Shown piece by piece: positions 1 through 6,142 of a DNA stretch of 7,693 bases (the stretch's first letter is position 1; the number at the start of each line of letters is the position of its first letter). The stretch spans positions 1 to 7,693 of the forward strand of contig JAJAZG010000391.1 in the NCBI GenBank assembly GCA_026785865.1. Direction: 5' to 3'. Made by a program: the position numbers and the translations under genes. This DNA is from Pseudanabaena sp. CAN_BIN31. GTDB lineage: Bacteria > Cyanobacteriota > Cyanobacteriia > Pseudanabaenales > Pseudanabaenaceae. The notes under the pieces were generated by a model, which saw nothing but the letters and a program-made list of their open reading frames with translations, was not told where the DNA came from and made no database searches.

Positions 1-102
1 ATGCTCGAAGGGCTTGAGCTTCATCACCCTCCAAACACCTGTTGATTTTCCATAATGAGAACTGCTGGCTTAAGCCCCTTGTCTATTCAATTAGCAACAT
101 AA
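1..102. other. Intergenic left edge, no firm gene
   Basis: This is the region downstream of the FAD-protein stop. It contains a 10-bp palindrome, GGCTTAAGCC, at 67-76. Its GGGCTT/AAGCCC core can also pair imperfectly with 10-15. On the minus strand an ATG at 24-22 opens a frame that runs off the edge (reads MKLKPFEH). It is preceded by GGAGGG, but only about 2 nt away, which is too close for a normal ribosome binding site. On the plus strand a frame open from base 1 ends at TGA 43-45. Neither frame is long enough to call. No T-run terminator is seen for the upstream operon. Confidence 0.4.
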
Positions 103-1719
103 CTATTTACTCAAAATACTCAAAGCCACAGCTTCCGCCACCTTAATTCCATCAATCCCAGCCGAGAGAATACCACCCGCATAGCCTGCGCCTTCACCTG
201 TCGGAAATAGACCTTCGACATTTAGACTTTGATAATTATCATTGCGTTTAATTCTAATTGGCGAAGAAGTGCGCGTTTCTACTCCTGTCAGCATCGCATC
301 ATCCATCGCAAAACCCTTAATTTGTTTGTTAAAGGCGGGAAGAGCTTCACGGATAGCAGCGATCGCATAGTCAGGCAAACTCTCACTCAAATCGCACAAA
401 TGGATATTAGGACCATAGGAAGGATGCACTTTACCGAGATTTTGAGAAGGACGATCGGCGAGAAAATCACCGACTAATTGGGCTGGGGCGGCGTAGGTTC
501 CACCACCAAGCTCAAAAGCGCGGGACTCTAAGCGACGTTGCAAATCAATACCTGCGAGGGGATGGGCTGGATAATCATCGGGCGTGATGCCAACGACAAG
601 GCCGCTATTAGCGTTCCGTTCATTGCGCGAATATTGACTCATGCCATTTGTGACCACATGACCAACTTCTGAGGTTGCCGCCACGACTAGCCCCCCTGGA
701 CACATGCAAAAGCTATAAACAGAGCGTCCATTTTGGCAATGGTGAACCAGTTTATAATCAGCCGCTCCTAGAGTTTTATTTCCTGCATAATCGCCAAATC
801 TGGAGCGGTCAATTAGATCTTGTGGATGTTCAATCCGAAAGCCGACGGAGAAGGGTTTGGCTTCGATATATACACCGCGATCGCTAAGCATTTGGAATGT
901 ATCACGGGCGCTATGACCGACAGCGAGAACAATGTGATTACCTTCAAGATATTCACCATTTGCAAGCATAACTCCCCGCGCTTTGCCATCTTGAATATCA
1001 ATATCTTCCACACGACTTTGAAAGCGAATTTCACCGCCGAGCGCTTCGATTTGGGCGCGAAAACTTTGGACGATGCCAACGAGTTTAAGTGTGCCGATAT
1101 GCGGTTTATTGATATACAAAATTTCAGAAGATGCACCAGCATTCACAAATTCATTAAGGACTTTGCGCCCATAATGCTGCGGGTCTTTGACTTGGCTGTA
1201 GAGCTTGCCATCAGAAAAAGTCCCTGCGCCGCCTTCCCCAAATTGAGCGTTGGATTCAGGATTAAATTCGGCTCTTCCTTTCCAGAAATTAAAGGTGTCA
1301 GCAGTGCGATCGCGTACTGCTTTACCGCGTTCTAAAATAATCGGACGAAATCCCATTTGCGCCAACACTAACCCCGCAAACATTCCCGCAGGTCCCATGC
1401 CAATTACGATTGGACGATTTGCAAGATTATTAGCAAAATTGGTGGGAGCCTTAGCAACATATTGATAACTCATGTCTGGTGTGGGCTTGACATGGGGATC
1501 TTTTTGAAAGCGATCGCGAAGTTTCTGCTCTTGCGTCGTTTTCACATCAACGATATAGACTAAATAGATATCTGTCTTTTTTCGCGCATCATAACTACGT
1601 TTAAAAATAGAATAGCTAATTAAATCATCGGCAGAGATTTGCAGTTTTTTGAGAATGGCAGATTTGAGCGCATCTTCAGAATGATCGAGAGGGAGTTTGA
1701 TTTCAGTAATTCGTAACAT
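103..1719 (-). CDS. FAD-dependent dehydrogenase of unknown substrate (COG2509-type)
   Basis: This is a large soluble flavoprotein. Numbered from an ATG at 1719 it has 538 residues; an in-frame TTG at 1725 would add two. I chose the ATG because it lies 2 nt after the upstream TGA (TGATTATG). Residues about 1-60 form a small alpha/beta N-terminal domain seen ahead of the flavin domain in this family. A dinucleotide-binding Rossmann motif, VIGMGPAGMFAG, lies near residue 105, followed by an acidic strand end (ILERG). The family hallmark FGEGGAGTFSDGKL lies near 160-173. A second FAD-binding motif, FPTGEGAGYAGGILSAGIDG, closes the C-terminus near 505-524. The length is typical of the family. The substrate is not established, and relatives are simply annotated as FAD-dependent protein or dehydrogenase. 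No signal peptide or membrane helix is seen, so it should be cytoplasmic. It is very probably co-transcribed with the methyltransferase gene upstream. The family call is firm; the role is unknown. Confidence 0.9.
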   Translation of the reverse strand: MLRITEIKLPLDHSEDALKSAILKKLQISADDLISYSIFKRSYDARKKTDIYLVYIVDVKTTQEQKLRDRFQKDPHVKPTPDMSYQYVAKAPTNFANNLANRPIVIGMGPAGMFAGLVLAQMGFRPIILERGKAVRDRTADTFNFWKGRAEFNPESNAQFGEGGAGTFSDGKLYSQVKDPQHYGRKVLNEFVNAGASSEILYINKPHIGTLKLVGIVQSFRAQIEALGGEIRFQSRVEDIDIQDGKARGVMLANGEYLEGNHIVLAVGHSARDTFQMLSDRGVYIEAKPFSVGFRIEHPQDLIDRSRFGDYAGNKTLGAADYKLVHHCQNGRSVYSFCMCPGGLVVAATSEVGHVVTNGMSQYSRNERNANSGLVVGITPDDYPAHPLAGIDLQRRLESRAFELGGGTYAAPAQLVGDFLADRPSQNLGKVHPSYGPNIHLCDLSESLPDYAIAAIREALPAFNKQIKGFAMDDAMLTGVETRTSSPIRIKRNDNYQSLNVEGLFPTGEGAGYAGGILSAGIDGIKVAEAVALSILSK

Positions 1720-1721
1720 AA

Positions 1722-2846
1722 TCAATACAATTCATATTTCATTAATTGACAGGGCAATGTTCCATTTAATACTGCCGTGCGTTGGGCTGATTTTAGTCCA
1801 ATGGTTTGGGATAGCTCTTTGTTGCCACTAAGCACAAAAGCTGTCCAGCCTTTAAATTGCTGCTTGAGAACATTCCCTAATTGTTTATAAAAAGCACCTA
1901 AATCGCTATCTCTTCCTAACCTTTCGCCATAGGGAGGATTGCAGAATAGCACGCCACTATCAGCAGGAGCAACTACTTCTGCAAGGTCTAATGCTGAGAA
2001 ATAGACATGATTGGATAAGCCGCAATTTTTAGAATTAATAATTGCTTGATCGACGACTTCGGGATTGCGATCGCTACCCCAGATTGGCGCAGGCAAAGCA
2101 TCTAAACGACTATCATCCGCTTCTTGAATTAGTTTTGCTAGAAGCTCTTGATCGAAATCTAGCCAAGTCTCGAAGCCAAAACTCTCTCTGAACATTCCAG
2201 GCGCAATATTCAGCGCTTTTAAACTGGCTTCTAATGGCAAAGTTCCCGAACCACAGAGGGGATCGTAAAACATCTGATCTGGTTGCCAGCCTGACATCTG
2301 GATTAAGGAGGCGGCAAGGGATTCCTTTAGTGGGGCGGCTCCTACGGCGGGGCGATAACCGCGACGGTGCAAGCTACTGCCAGAACTATCAAGGCTGACG
2401 GTACAACCATTGTCATCAATATGCACGCCGATCCGTACATCGGCTTCCTGCACATCTACATCTGATCGCTCGCCAAATGTATCCTTCTGTTGATCGACGA
2501 TCGCATTTTTGACTTGTAACGCGGTAAAATGCGTATGATTGAGGTGATCGTTTTTGCCAGTGGCATTCACCGCTAAAGTCATTTCAGGCGTTAAAAATTC
2601 TGACCAGTCGATCGCTTTAATCCCTTGATACAGATCGTCAGAGTCAAGACAATCAAACTGATTGACATGCATTAAGATCCGAAATGGTAGCCGCGCCCAG
2701 AGATTGACACGATAAAGTAAAGTGCGATCGCCTTCAAAGCTGACACCACAAAATCCCGCTTCAACGGCATGAGCGCCTAGTTGTTCTAATTCCTGTGCCG
2801 CAAGGGCTTCTAAGCCTCTCGCCACAGTCGCAAAATATTGATTCAT
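1722..2846 (-). CDS. THUMP-domain class I RNA methyltransferase (RlmL-like)
   Basis: This 374-residue protein has the architecture of the RlmL N-terminal half / YpsC family: SAM-dependent N2-guanine methyltransferases acting on 23S rRNA. It opens with the typical NYFATVARGLE-like start (MNQYFATVARGLEALAAQEL). The N-terminal ferredoxin-like and THUMP region (about 1-155) would bind RNA. The family linker LHRRGYRPAVGAAPLKE lies at 159-175. The methyltransferase fold follows: SAM motif I DPLCGSGT at 195-202, an acidic motif II GSDRNP at 257-262, and the catalytic NPPYGERL at 303-310, which marks amino methylation of a base. It lacks the second methyltransferase half (RlmK) fused in E. coli RlmL, as is usual outside gammaproteobacteria. 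Its stop lies 2 nt before the ATG of the FAD gene, implying translational coupling. The TrpD2-like gene ends 53 bp upstream. The exact modified nucleotide is inferred from family membership, not shown here. Confidence 0.93.
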   Translation of the reverse strand: MNQYFATVARGLEALAAQELEQLGAHAVEAGFCGVSFEGDRTLLYRVNLWARLPFRILMHVNQFDCLDSDDLYQGIKAIDWSEFLTPEMTLAVNATGKNDHLNHTHFTALQVKNAIVDQQKDTFGERSDVDVQEADVRIGVHIDDNGCTVSLDSSGSSLHRRGYRPAVGAAPLKESLAASLIQMSGWQPDQMFYDPLCGSGTLPLEASLKALNIAPGMFRESFGFETWLDFDQELLAKLIQEADDSRLDALPAPIWGSDRNPEVVDQAIINSKNCGLSNHVYFSALDLAEVVAPADSGVLFCNPPYGERLGRDSDLGAFYKQLGNVLKQQFKGWTAFVLSGNKELSQTIGLKSAQRTAVLNGTLPCQLMKYELY

Positions 2847-2899
2847 AAACCTATCATACTGCTAAACGTTAAGACAGACGGCGCTTTGTTTCAAGCCTC

Positions 2900-3928
2900 T
2901 TAACTCTGCAAATCTTGAAATTTTCGCATTGCCAATCCACTGCTAATGATTTCTTGAGCATGGGCGATCGCATCTTTAATCTCTCCATGCATTCCATAGA
3001 GCCAGAGATAAAATCCACAGTTCCATAATACGGAATTGAGATATTCGGAAGGTTCCGCTTTGAGTGCAGATATAATTTTTGCCGCCATTTCCGAAGCATC
3101 ACCGATCGCAGGATCTTCGGAGCTAAATCCATAGTCACGGCTCGATAAGGTCAAGCGCTCAAAGCGATCACCATGATTGATACCGATGATCGCTGTACGC
3201 GATCGGGGCAAATCCACACTACCTTCCCAACCTTTGACCGTCGCGAATTCGGTAATGCCATGCTGTGCAAAAGCTTCGCGAATATTGGTTTCTGTCGGTG
3301 GATGGACAAATCCTGATACGATAAATTGATTACCTTGGTAAGGCGACCACATTAGCTCAAGGGTGGCGAAGGGCGGACGTTTACCGATTTGTTCGCGATA
3401 GGGAACTAGACTTTGGGCGAGGGGAAAATGCTTGGGTAAGTAAACAAAACCAAAATTATGGGTTTCTAGATTTTGCTGTACTTGCTCAATGGTCAAATCT
3501 TGCCAATTTAAGCCCAGTGCTTGCCAAATCTCGATAAAAGGTAATCCCTCTTTGGTCGGCATCCGATCGCCGCCATGCATCAATACAGGAATCCCCGCCG
3601 CCGCCAAAACGATCGCTGTGACTGGACTAACTGGCGCTGTCTTCGATCTGCCATCATATGGCGATCCCAGCACTAATACTTGTTTGTTTGAAGCGATCGC
3701 TTCTACCTTTGCCCCCAATAATTTATAAGCATCGAGCATTCCTGCTAACTCATCCACAGTTGGACGCTTAATTCGATGGGCGATCATGAATGCGCCAATC
3801 TGAGCAGGGGTCGCGACTCCTTGCAACATCATGATCGTGGCAGATTCAGATTCTTGGCGCGTCAAGCTTTTGCTGGTATGTGTGCCGCTACCAACTTTAC
3901 GCAAAAATTCGCGAAATTCGTTACTCAT
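2900..3928 (-). CDS. TrpD2/YbiB-like anthranilate phosphoribosyltransferase family protein
   Basis: This is a 342-residue member of the TrpD (glycosyltransferase family 3 / nucleoside phosphorylase class II) fold, probably not a true TrpD. The fold shows in the N-terminal helical domain (SLTRQESESATIMMLQG, then PAQIGAFMIAHRIK, near 21-54). It also shows in the alignable core AAGIPVLMHGGDR near 110-122. The hallmarks of the enzyme are changed. The PRPP-binding GTGGDG is replaced by GSPYDG (88-93). The KHGNRSVSS stretch is replaced by MHGGDRMPTKEG (117-128). The metal-binding Asp-Glu pair is replaced by EGSVD (235-239). These changes resemble TrpD2/YbiB, a group reported to bind nucleic acid rather than make phosphoribosyl-anthranilate. 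I chose ATG 3928. An in-frame ATG at 3973 would overlap a TATAAT box, and the family N-terminus begins near MSNEFREFLR. It lies 53 bp upstream of the RNA methyltransferase gene on the same strand. The biochemical role is open. Confidence 0.85.
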   Translation of the reverse strand: MSNEFREFLRKVGSGTHTSKSLTRQESESATIMMLQGVATPAQIGAFMIAHRIKRPTVDELAGMLDAYKLLGAKVEAIASNKQVLVLGSPYDGRSKTAPVSPVTAIVLAAAGIPVLMHGGDRMPTKEGLPFIEIWQALGLNWQDLTIEQVQQNLETHNFGFVYLPKHFPLAQSLVPYREQIGKRPPFATLELMWSPYQGNQFIVSGFVHPPTETNIREAFAQHGITEFATVKGWEGSVDLPRSRTAIIGINHGDRFERLTLSSRDYGFSSEDPAIGDASEMAAKIISALKAEPSEYLNSVLWNCGFYLWLYGMHGEIKDAIAHAQEIISSGLAMRKFQDLQS

Positions 3929-3971
3929 TACTCTACGGGTGAATTTAATGCAAAAGTCGGTTAGATGTTGC

Positions 3972-3977
3972 ATTATA
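3972..3977 (-). promoter_or_regulatory. Candidate -10 box (TATAAT) for the trpD2-like operon
   Basis: A perfect TATAAT reads on the minus strand 43 bp before the chosen start of the TrpD2-like gene. That predicts a leader of about 30-37 nt. No good -35 hexamer is found 16-18 bp upstream; that position falls inside the stem of the neighbouring hairpin. The box overlaps the more upstream ATG at 3973-3971, which argues against that ATG being the start codon. Confidence 0.45.
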
Positions 3978-3988
3978 GCCTAAACCCC

Positions 3989-4027
3989 AAAAGCTATGGC
4001 GCACGATGCGCGTGCGCCATAGCTTTT
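3989..4027 (-). terminator. Hairpin with perfect 17-bp stem after the LysR gene
   Basis: The arms at 3989-4005 (AAAAGCTATGGCGCACG) and 4011-4027 are exact reverse complements around a 5-nt loop. The structure begins 7 bp after the LysR-type gene's stop. On the minus strand the 3' arm ends in CTTTT followed by GGGG, so the U-run is short and partly inside the stem. A GC-rich core with an A/T base fits an intrinsic, possibly bidirectional, terminator. Its perfection also fits a small palindromic (REP-like) repeat serving the same purpose. Confidence 0.7.
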
Positions 4028-4034
4028 GAAAAAT

Positions 4035-4952
4035 CTATAGAGCATTTAACATCGGGACTTCTTGTTGAATCATTCGACCAGCAAGCTTACAAAAATATTG
4101 AATGGGAGGGATCTTGATGCGATCGCTGGTTGTCACTAAGACTATTTCGCGAGTCAGACTTGGTTCATTTAGCGATCGCACTACCAAATCTGGATCGTGA
4201 TTTAATTCAACTAAAAAGGTTTCAGGCAATAGCGCCACTAAACTTCCTTGCTTGACCACACCTCGAAAAGCTTCCAGAGAATTTAGTTCAAGGGCAGCAT
4301 TCAAGCAAATTCCTTGACGGTTAAATTGGTCTTGGACAAGGCGCTGCAATCCATAACCATCTTTAAATACAGCCTGTGGGCAGTTATCTAAATCTCTCCA
4401 AGTTAAAACTTCTTTTTTATTTAATGGATGTTTTGCAGGTAGTAATAGTTGAATCTTTTCTTCATACAGGCGCTCAACTACCATTTCTGAACTCGCGGTT
4501 AAAAATGGATTATTCATCACGATCGCTATATCAATCAAACCGTCTTTGAGAACCTTCAGAGCGCGATCGCTTCCCAATGTGGTCACGCGCAACTGCACAT
4601 TAGGATAGGCTTTAGCAAATTCTTGTAATATCGGTGGCAACTGATAAGCACAAGCCGAAGGAATCCCCGCTACACAAAGTTCAGTTTGTTTACCTGCGCT
4701 TAAATCGGTTAACTCCTGCTCGGCTGTTGCCCATATCTGACAAATTCTCTTGGCATGGGGCAGGAGGCGATCGCCTCCCAATGTTAACTTGGCATTACCT
4801 TGTCGATGAAACAGCGATATGCCGACAGTTGCTTCTAAGGACTGCACCTGTCGGCTGATGGTTGATTGGCTAACCCCGCATTTCTGTGCTGCTTGCTGAA
4901 AGTTGCCTGTTTCCACCACTGCCAAAAAAGCTTGTAACTGTTCCAAACGCAT
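4035..4952 (-). CDS. LysR-type transcriptional regulator, probably NtcB-like
   Basis: This 305-residue protein has the usual LysR-type length and order. The N-terminal winged helix-turn-helix spans about 1-60, with recognition region FQQAAQKCGVSQSTISRQVQ at 18-37 and the LFHR wing at 47-50. A linker helix follows to about 88, then the periplasmic-binding-protein-like effector domain from about 90 to 295. The start MRLEQLQAFLAV, the LGSDRALKVLKDGLIDIAIV stretch (126-145) and FKDGYGLQRLVQDQF (196-210) resemble, from memory, cyanobacterial NtcB. NtcB is the activator of nitrate assimilation genes in response to nitrite. The sequence is clearly unlike the N-termini I recall for RbcR or CmpR/NdhR. 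No nitrate or nitrite genes lie in the window, so the NtcB assignment rests on protein resemblance only. The 138-bp region before the start carries inverted repeats that may include its own operator. No Shine-Dalgarno sequence is evident. LysR family is certain; the specific name is about 60 percent. Confidence 0.9.
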   Translation of the reverse strand: MRLEQLQAFLAVVETGNFQQAAQKCGVSQSTISRQVQSLEATVGISLFHRQGNAKLTLGGDRLLPHAKRICQIWATAEQELTDLSAGKQTELCVAGIPSACAYQLPPILQEFAKAYPNVQLRVTTLGSDRALKVLKDGLIDIAIVMNNPFLTASSEMVVERLYEEKIQLLLPAKHPLNKKEVLTWRDLDNCPQAVFKDGYGLQRLVQDQFNRQGICLNAALELNSLEAFRGVVKQGSLVALLPETFLVELNHDPDLVVRSLNEPSLTREIVLVTTSDRIKIPPIQYFCKLAGRMIQQEVPMLNAL

Positions 4953-4962
4953 GAGAAATCAA

Positions 4963-4990
4963 AAATAACTGCTGAAACTAGCTGTTATTT
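4963..4990 (-). promoter_or_regulatory. Start-proximal inverted repeat in the LysR gene leader
   Basis: The arms at 4963-4973 (AAATAACTGCT) and 4980-4990 (AGCTGTTATTT) are 11 bp with one mismatch around a 6-nt loop. The repeat lies 10 bp before the LysR start codon. On the minus strand it is followed by TTGATTT, so it is a weak terminator-like hairpin or a protein-binding site covering the translation start region. Its plus-strand right arm overlaps the left arm of the larger repeat at 4985-5029, so the two hairpins cannot form together. Confidence 0.45.
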
Positions 4991-5029
4991 CAGTTTGATC
5001 AACGAAGTTTATTAATCAAACTGAAATAA
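4985..5029. promoter_or_regulatory. Perfect 15-bp inverted repeat between folD and the LysR gene
   Basis: TTATTTCAGTTTGAT at 4985-4999 is repeated exactly in reverse complement at 5015-5029, with a 15-nt spacer. The repeat is AT-rich and no T-run follows on either side, so it is a poor intrinsic terminator for folD. It sits 32 bp upstream of a LysR-type gene, where such regulators usually bind dyad sites to control themselves. An operator or leader-RNA element is therefore the better reading. No clear -35/-10 pair could be fixed in this 138-bp gap. Confidence 0.55.
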
Positions 5030-5090
5030 ATCTATTGCTATCCATTAAGCAGCTTCTGTGATTTCAGAAAAGTATCATCGGTAACAAGAA

Positions 5091-5957
5091 TCAATTTGCA
5101 AACTTGCGGCGATAACTCCAAACCGTATTGTGTAAGAGCATGGTCACGGTCATTGGGCCAACCCCACCAGGAACGGGCGTGATCTGGGCGGCAACTTCGC
5201 TGACACTTGCCAAGTCTACATCACCGACTAAGCGCGATTTGCCTTCATAGTCAGTAATGCGGTTAATCCCCACATCGATCACCACTGCGTCAGGCTTGAC
5301 CATATCGGCGGTCACAAATTCAGGGCGACCGATCGCCGCGATTAAAATGTCCGCTTTACGAGTAATCTCGGCAAGATTTTTAGTGCGTGAATGGGCGATC
5401 GTTACAGTTGCATTTGCTTCTAGAAGCATCAAAGCAACAGGTTTACCAACGAGAATGCTGCGTCCAATTACCACCGCATTTTTACCAGCCAAATCGATTT
5501 TCGCTTCACCTAATAATGCCATCACGCCTGCGGGTGTGCAACTCCGCAAACCCTCCTCACCACGAGCAAGTTTACCCAAATTATTTGGATGCAATCCATC
5601 TGCATCTTTATCAGGATCGAGGCGATTTAAAAGGGCGATCGCATCTAAATTTTCAGGCAAAGGTAACTGAATCAAAATGCCATCAACGCGATCGTCGGCA
5701 TTTAATTCATCAATAATTTGTTCTAATTCTGTTTGGGTGACGCTAGCAGGAAAATGTTTACCAAAGGAGACTATTCCCGCTTTATGACAAGCGGTTTCTT
5801 TGTTTCTCACATAGGCGGCACTGGCAGGATTGTCCCCCACCATCAGCACCGCCAGCCCTGGAGGACGACCATACTTTGGTTGTAATCGCGCTACTTCTTC
5901 CGCGATCGCCTTTTGCATTTTTTTAGCAAGGGCTTTACCATCAATAATTGTTGCCAT
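5091..5957 (-). CDS. folD: Bifunctional methylenetetrahydrofolate dehydrogenase/cyclohydrolase FolD
   Basis: This is a cytoplasmic enzyme that oxidises 5,10-methylene-THF to methenyl-THF with NADP and hydrolyses it to 10-formyl-THF, supplying purine and formyl-Met synthesis. At 288 residues it is the same length as the E. coli enzyme. The active-site Tyr and Lys appear in AAYVRNKETAC (Y49, K53). The substrate-binding Gln is in ILIQLPLP (Q97). The Asp in DPDKDADGLHPNNLG (D120) and SCTPAG (139-144) follow. The NADP-binding loop reads VIGRSILVGKP (163-173); the Asn common after GRS in many bacteria is Ile here. VIDVGINR (226-233), LVGDVD and the signature PVPGGVGPMTVTMLLHN (261-277) complete the protein. 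All catalytic residues are present. The start ATG at 5957 gives the family-standard N-terminus (MATIIDGKALA). It is separated from bvdR upstream by 185 bp holding a large inverted repeat, so it probably has its own promoter within 5958-6051; I could not fix that promoter confidently. Confidence 0.98.
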   Translation of the reverse strand: MATIIDGKALAKKMQKAIAEEVARLQPKYGRPPGLAVLMVGDNPASAAYVRNKETACHKAGIVSFGKHFPASVTQTELEQIIDELNADDRVDGILIQLPLPENLDAIALLNRLDPDKDADGLHPNNLGKLARGEEGLRSCTPAGVMALLGEAKIDLAGKNAVVIGRSILVGKPVALMLLEANATVTIAHSRTKNLAEITRKADILIAAIGRPEFVTADMVKPDAVVIDVGINRITDYEGKSRLVGDVDLASVSEVAAQITPVPGGVGPMTVTMLLHNTVWSYRRKFAN

Positions 5958-6051
5958 AAATTGCTACGAACTTTATTTTGCTGACTTTGTAAATTTGTTT
6001 TCGGCTTGCTGTAAGAAACCATTTAAGAATTACTTTTTAGAGTTGAAAGCT

Positions 6052-6137
6052 CTAAAAGATCCCCCTCAATCCCCCTTAAAAAGGGGGAGAAATATCTTCT
6101 CCCCCCTTTTTAAGGGGGGCTGGGGGGGATCTTTTAG
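6052..6137. repeat. 86-bp nested inverted repeat (MITE/REP-like, cyanobacterial)
   Basis: The left arm starts CTAAAAGATCCCCC at 6052. The right arm ends GGGGATCTTTTAG at 6137. They pair almost end to end with only small differences in C/G run length. Each arm also contains its own hairpin, CCCCCTTAAAAAGGGGG (6071-6087) and the related CCCCCCTTTTTAAGGGGGG (6101-6118). The structure would form a cruciform or a very stable RNA hairpin. It starts 5 bp beyond the bvdR stop, so it may block read-through from bvdR into folD. Similar G/C-run repeats are widely scattered between cyanobacterial genes. There is no coding capacity for a transposase. No obvious target duplication was found. Confidence 0.8.
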
Positions 6138-6142
6138 GGTTC

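Noticed and set aside
1..24. Possible start of another minus-strand gene (MKLKPFEH)
   Set aside because: Only eight codons are visible, the GGAGGG is too close to the ATG, and a plus-strand frame is equally open.
820..1335. Plus-strand open frame of 171 codons inside the FAD-protein gene
   Set aside because: It lies wholly antisense to a strongly conserved enzyme, its product shows no recognisable motif, and it is best explained as a shadow.
2869..3138. Minus-strand 89-codon frame overlapping the end of the TrpD2-like gene
   Set aside because: It is in another frame of a clear gene, with no motif and no ribosome binding site.
3929..3973. Fifteen-residue N-terminal extension of the TrpD2-like protein from ATG 3973
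   Set aside because: That ATG is part of the TATAAT box, and the extension does not match the family N-terminus; ATG 3928 fits better.
4763..4778. 16-bp perfect palindrome GGAGGCGATCGCCTCC within the LysR gene
   Set aside because: It is a HIP1 site with flanking symmetry inside coding sequence; a regulatory role is not supported.
5072..5085. GTN10AC match, a relaxed NtcA site, upstream of the NtcB-like gene
   Set aside because: The full GTAN8TAC consensus is not met, no TAN3T box lies at the usual distance of about 22 bp, and a four-base match is expected by chance.
5257..5716. Two overlapping plus-strand frames of 137 and 109 codons antisense to folD
   Set aside because: Both mirror the folD reading frame, overlap each other and show no protein features.
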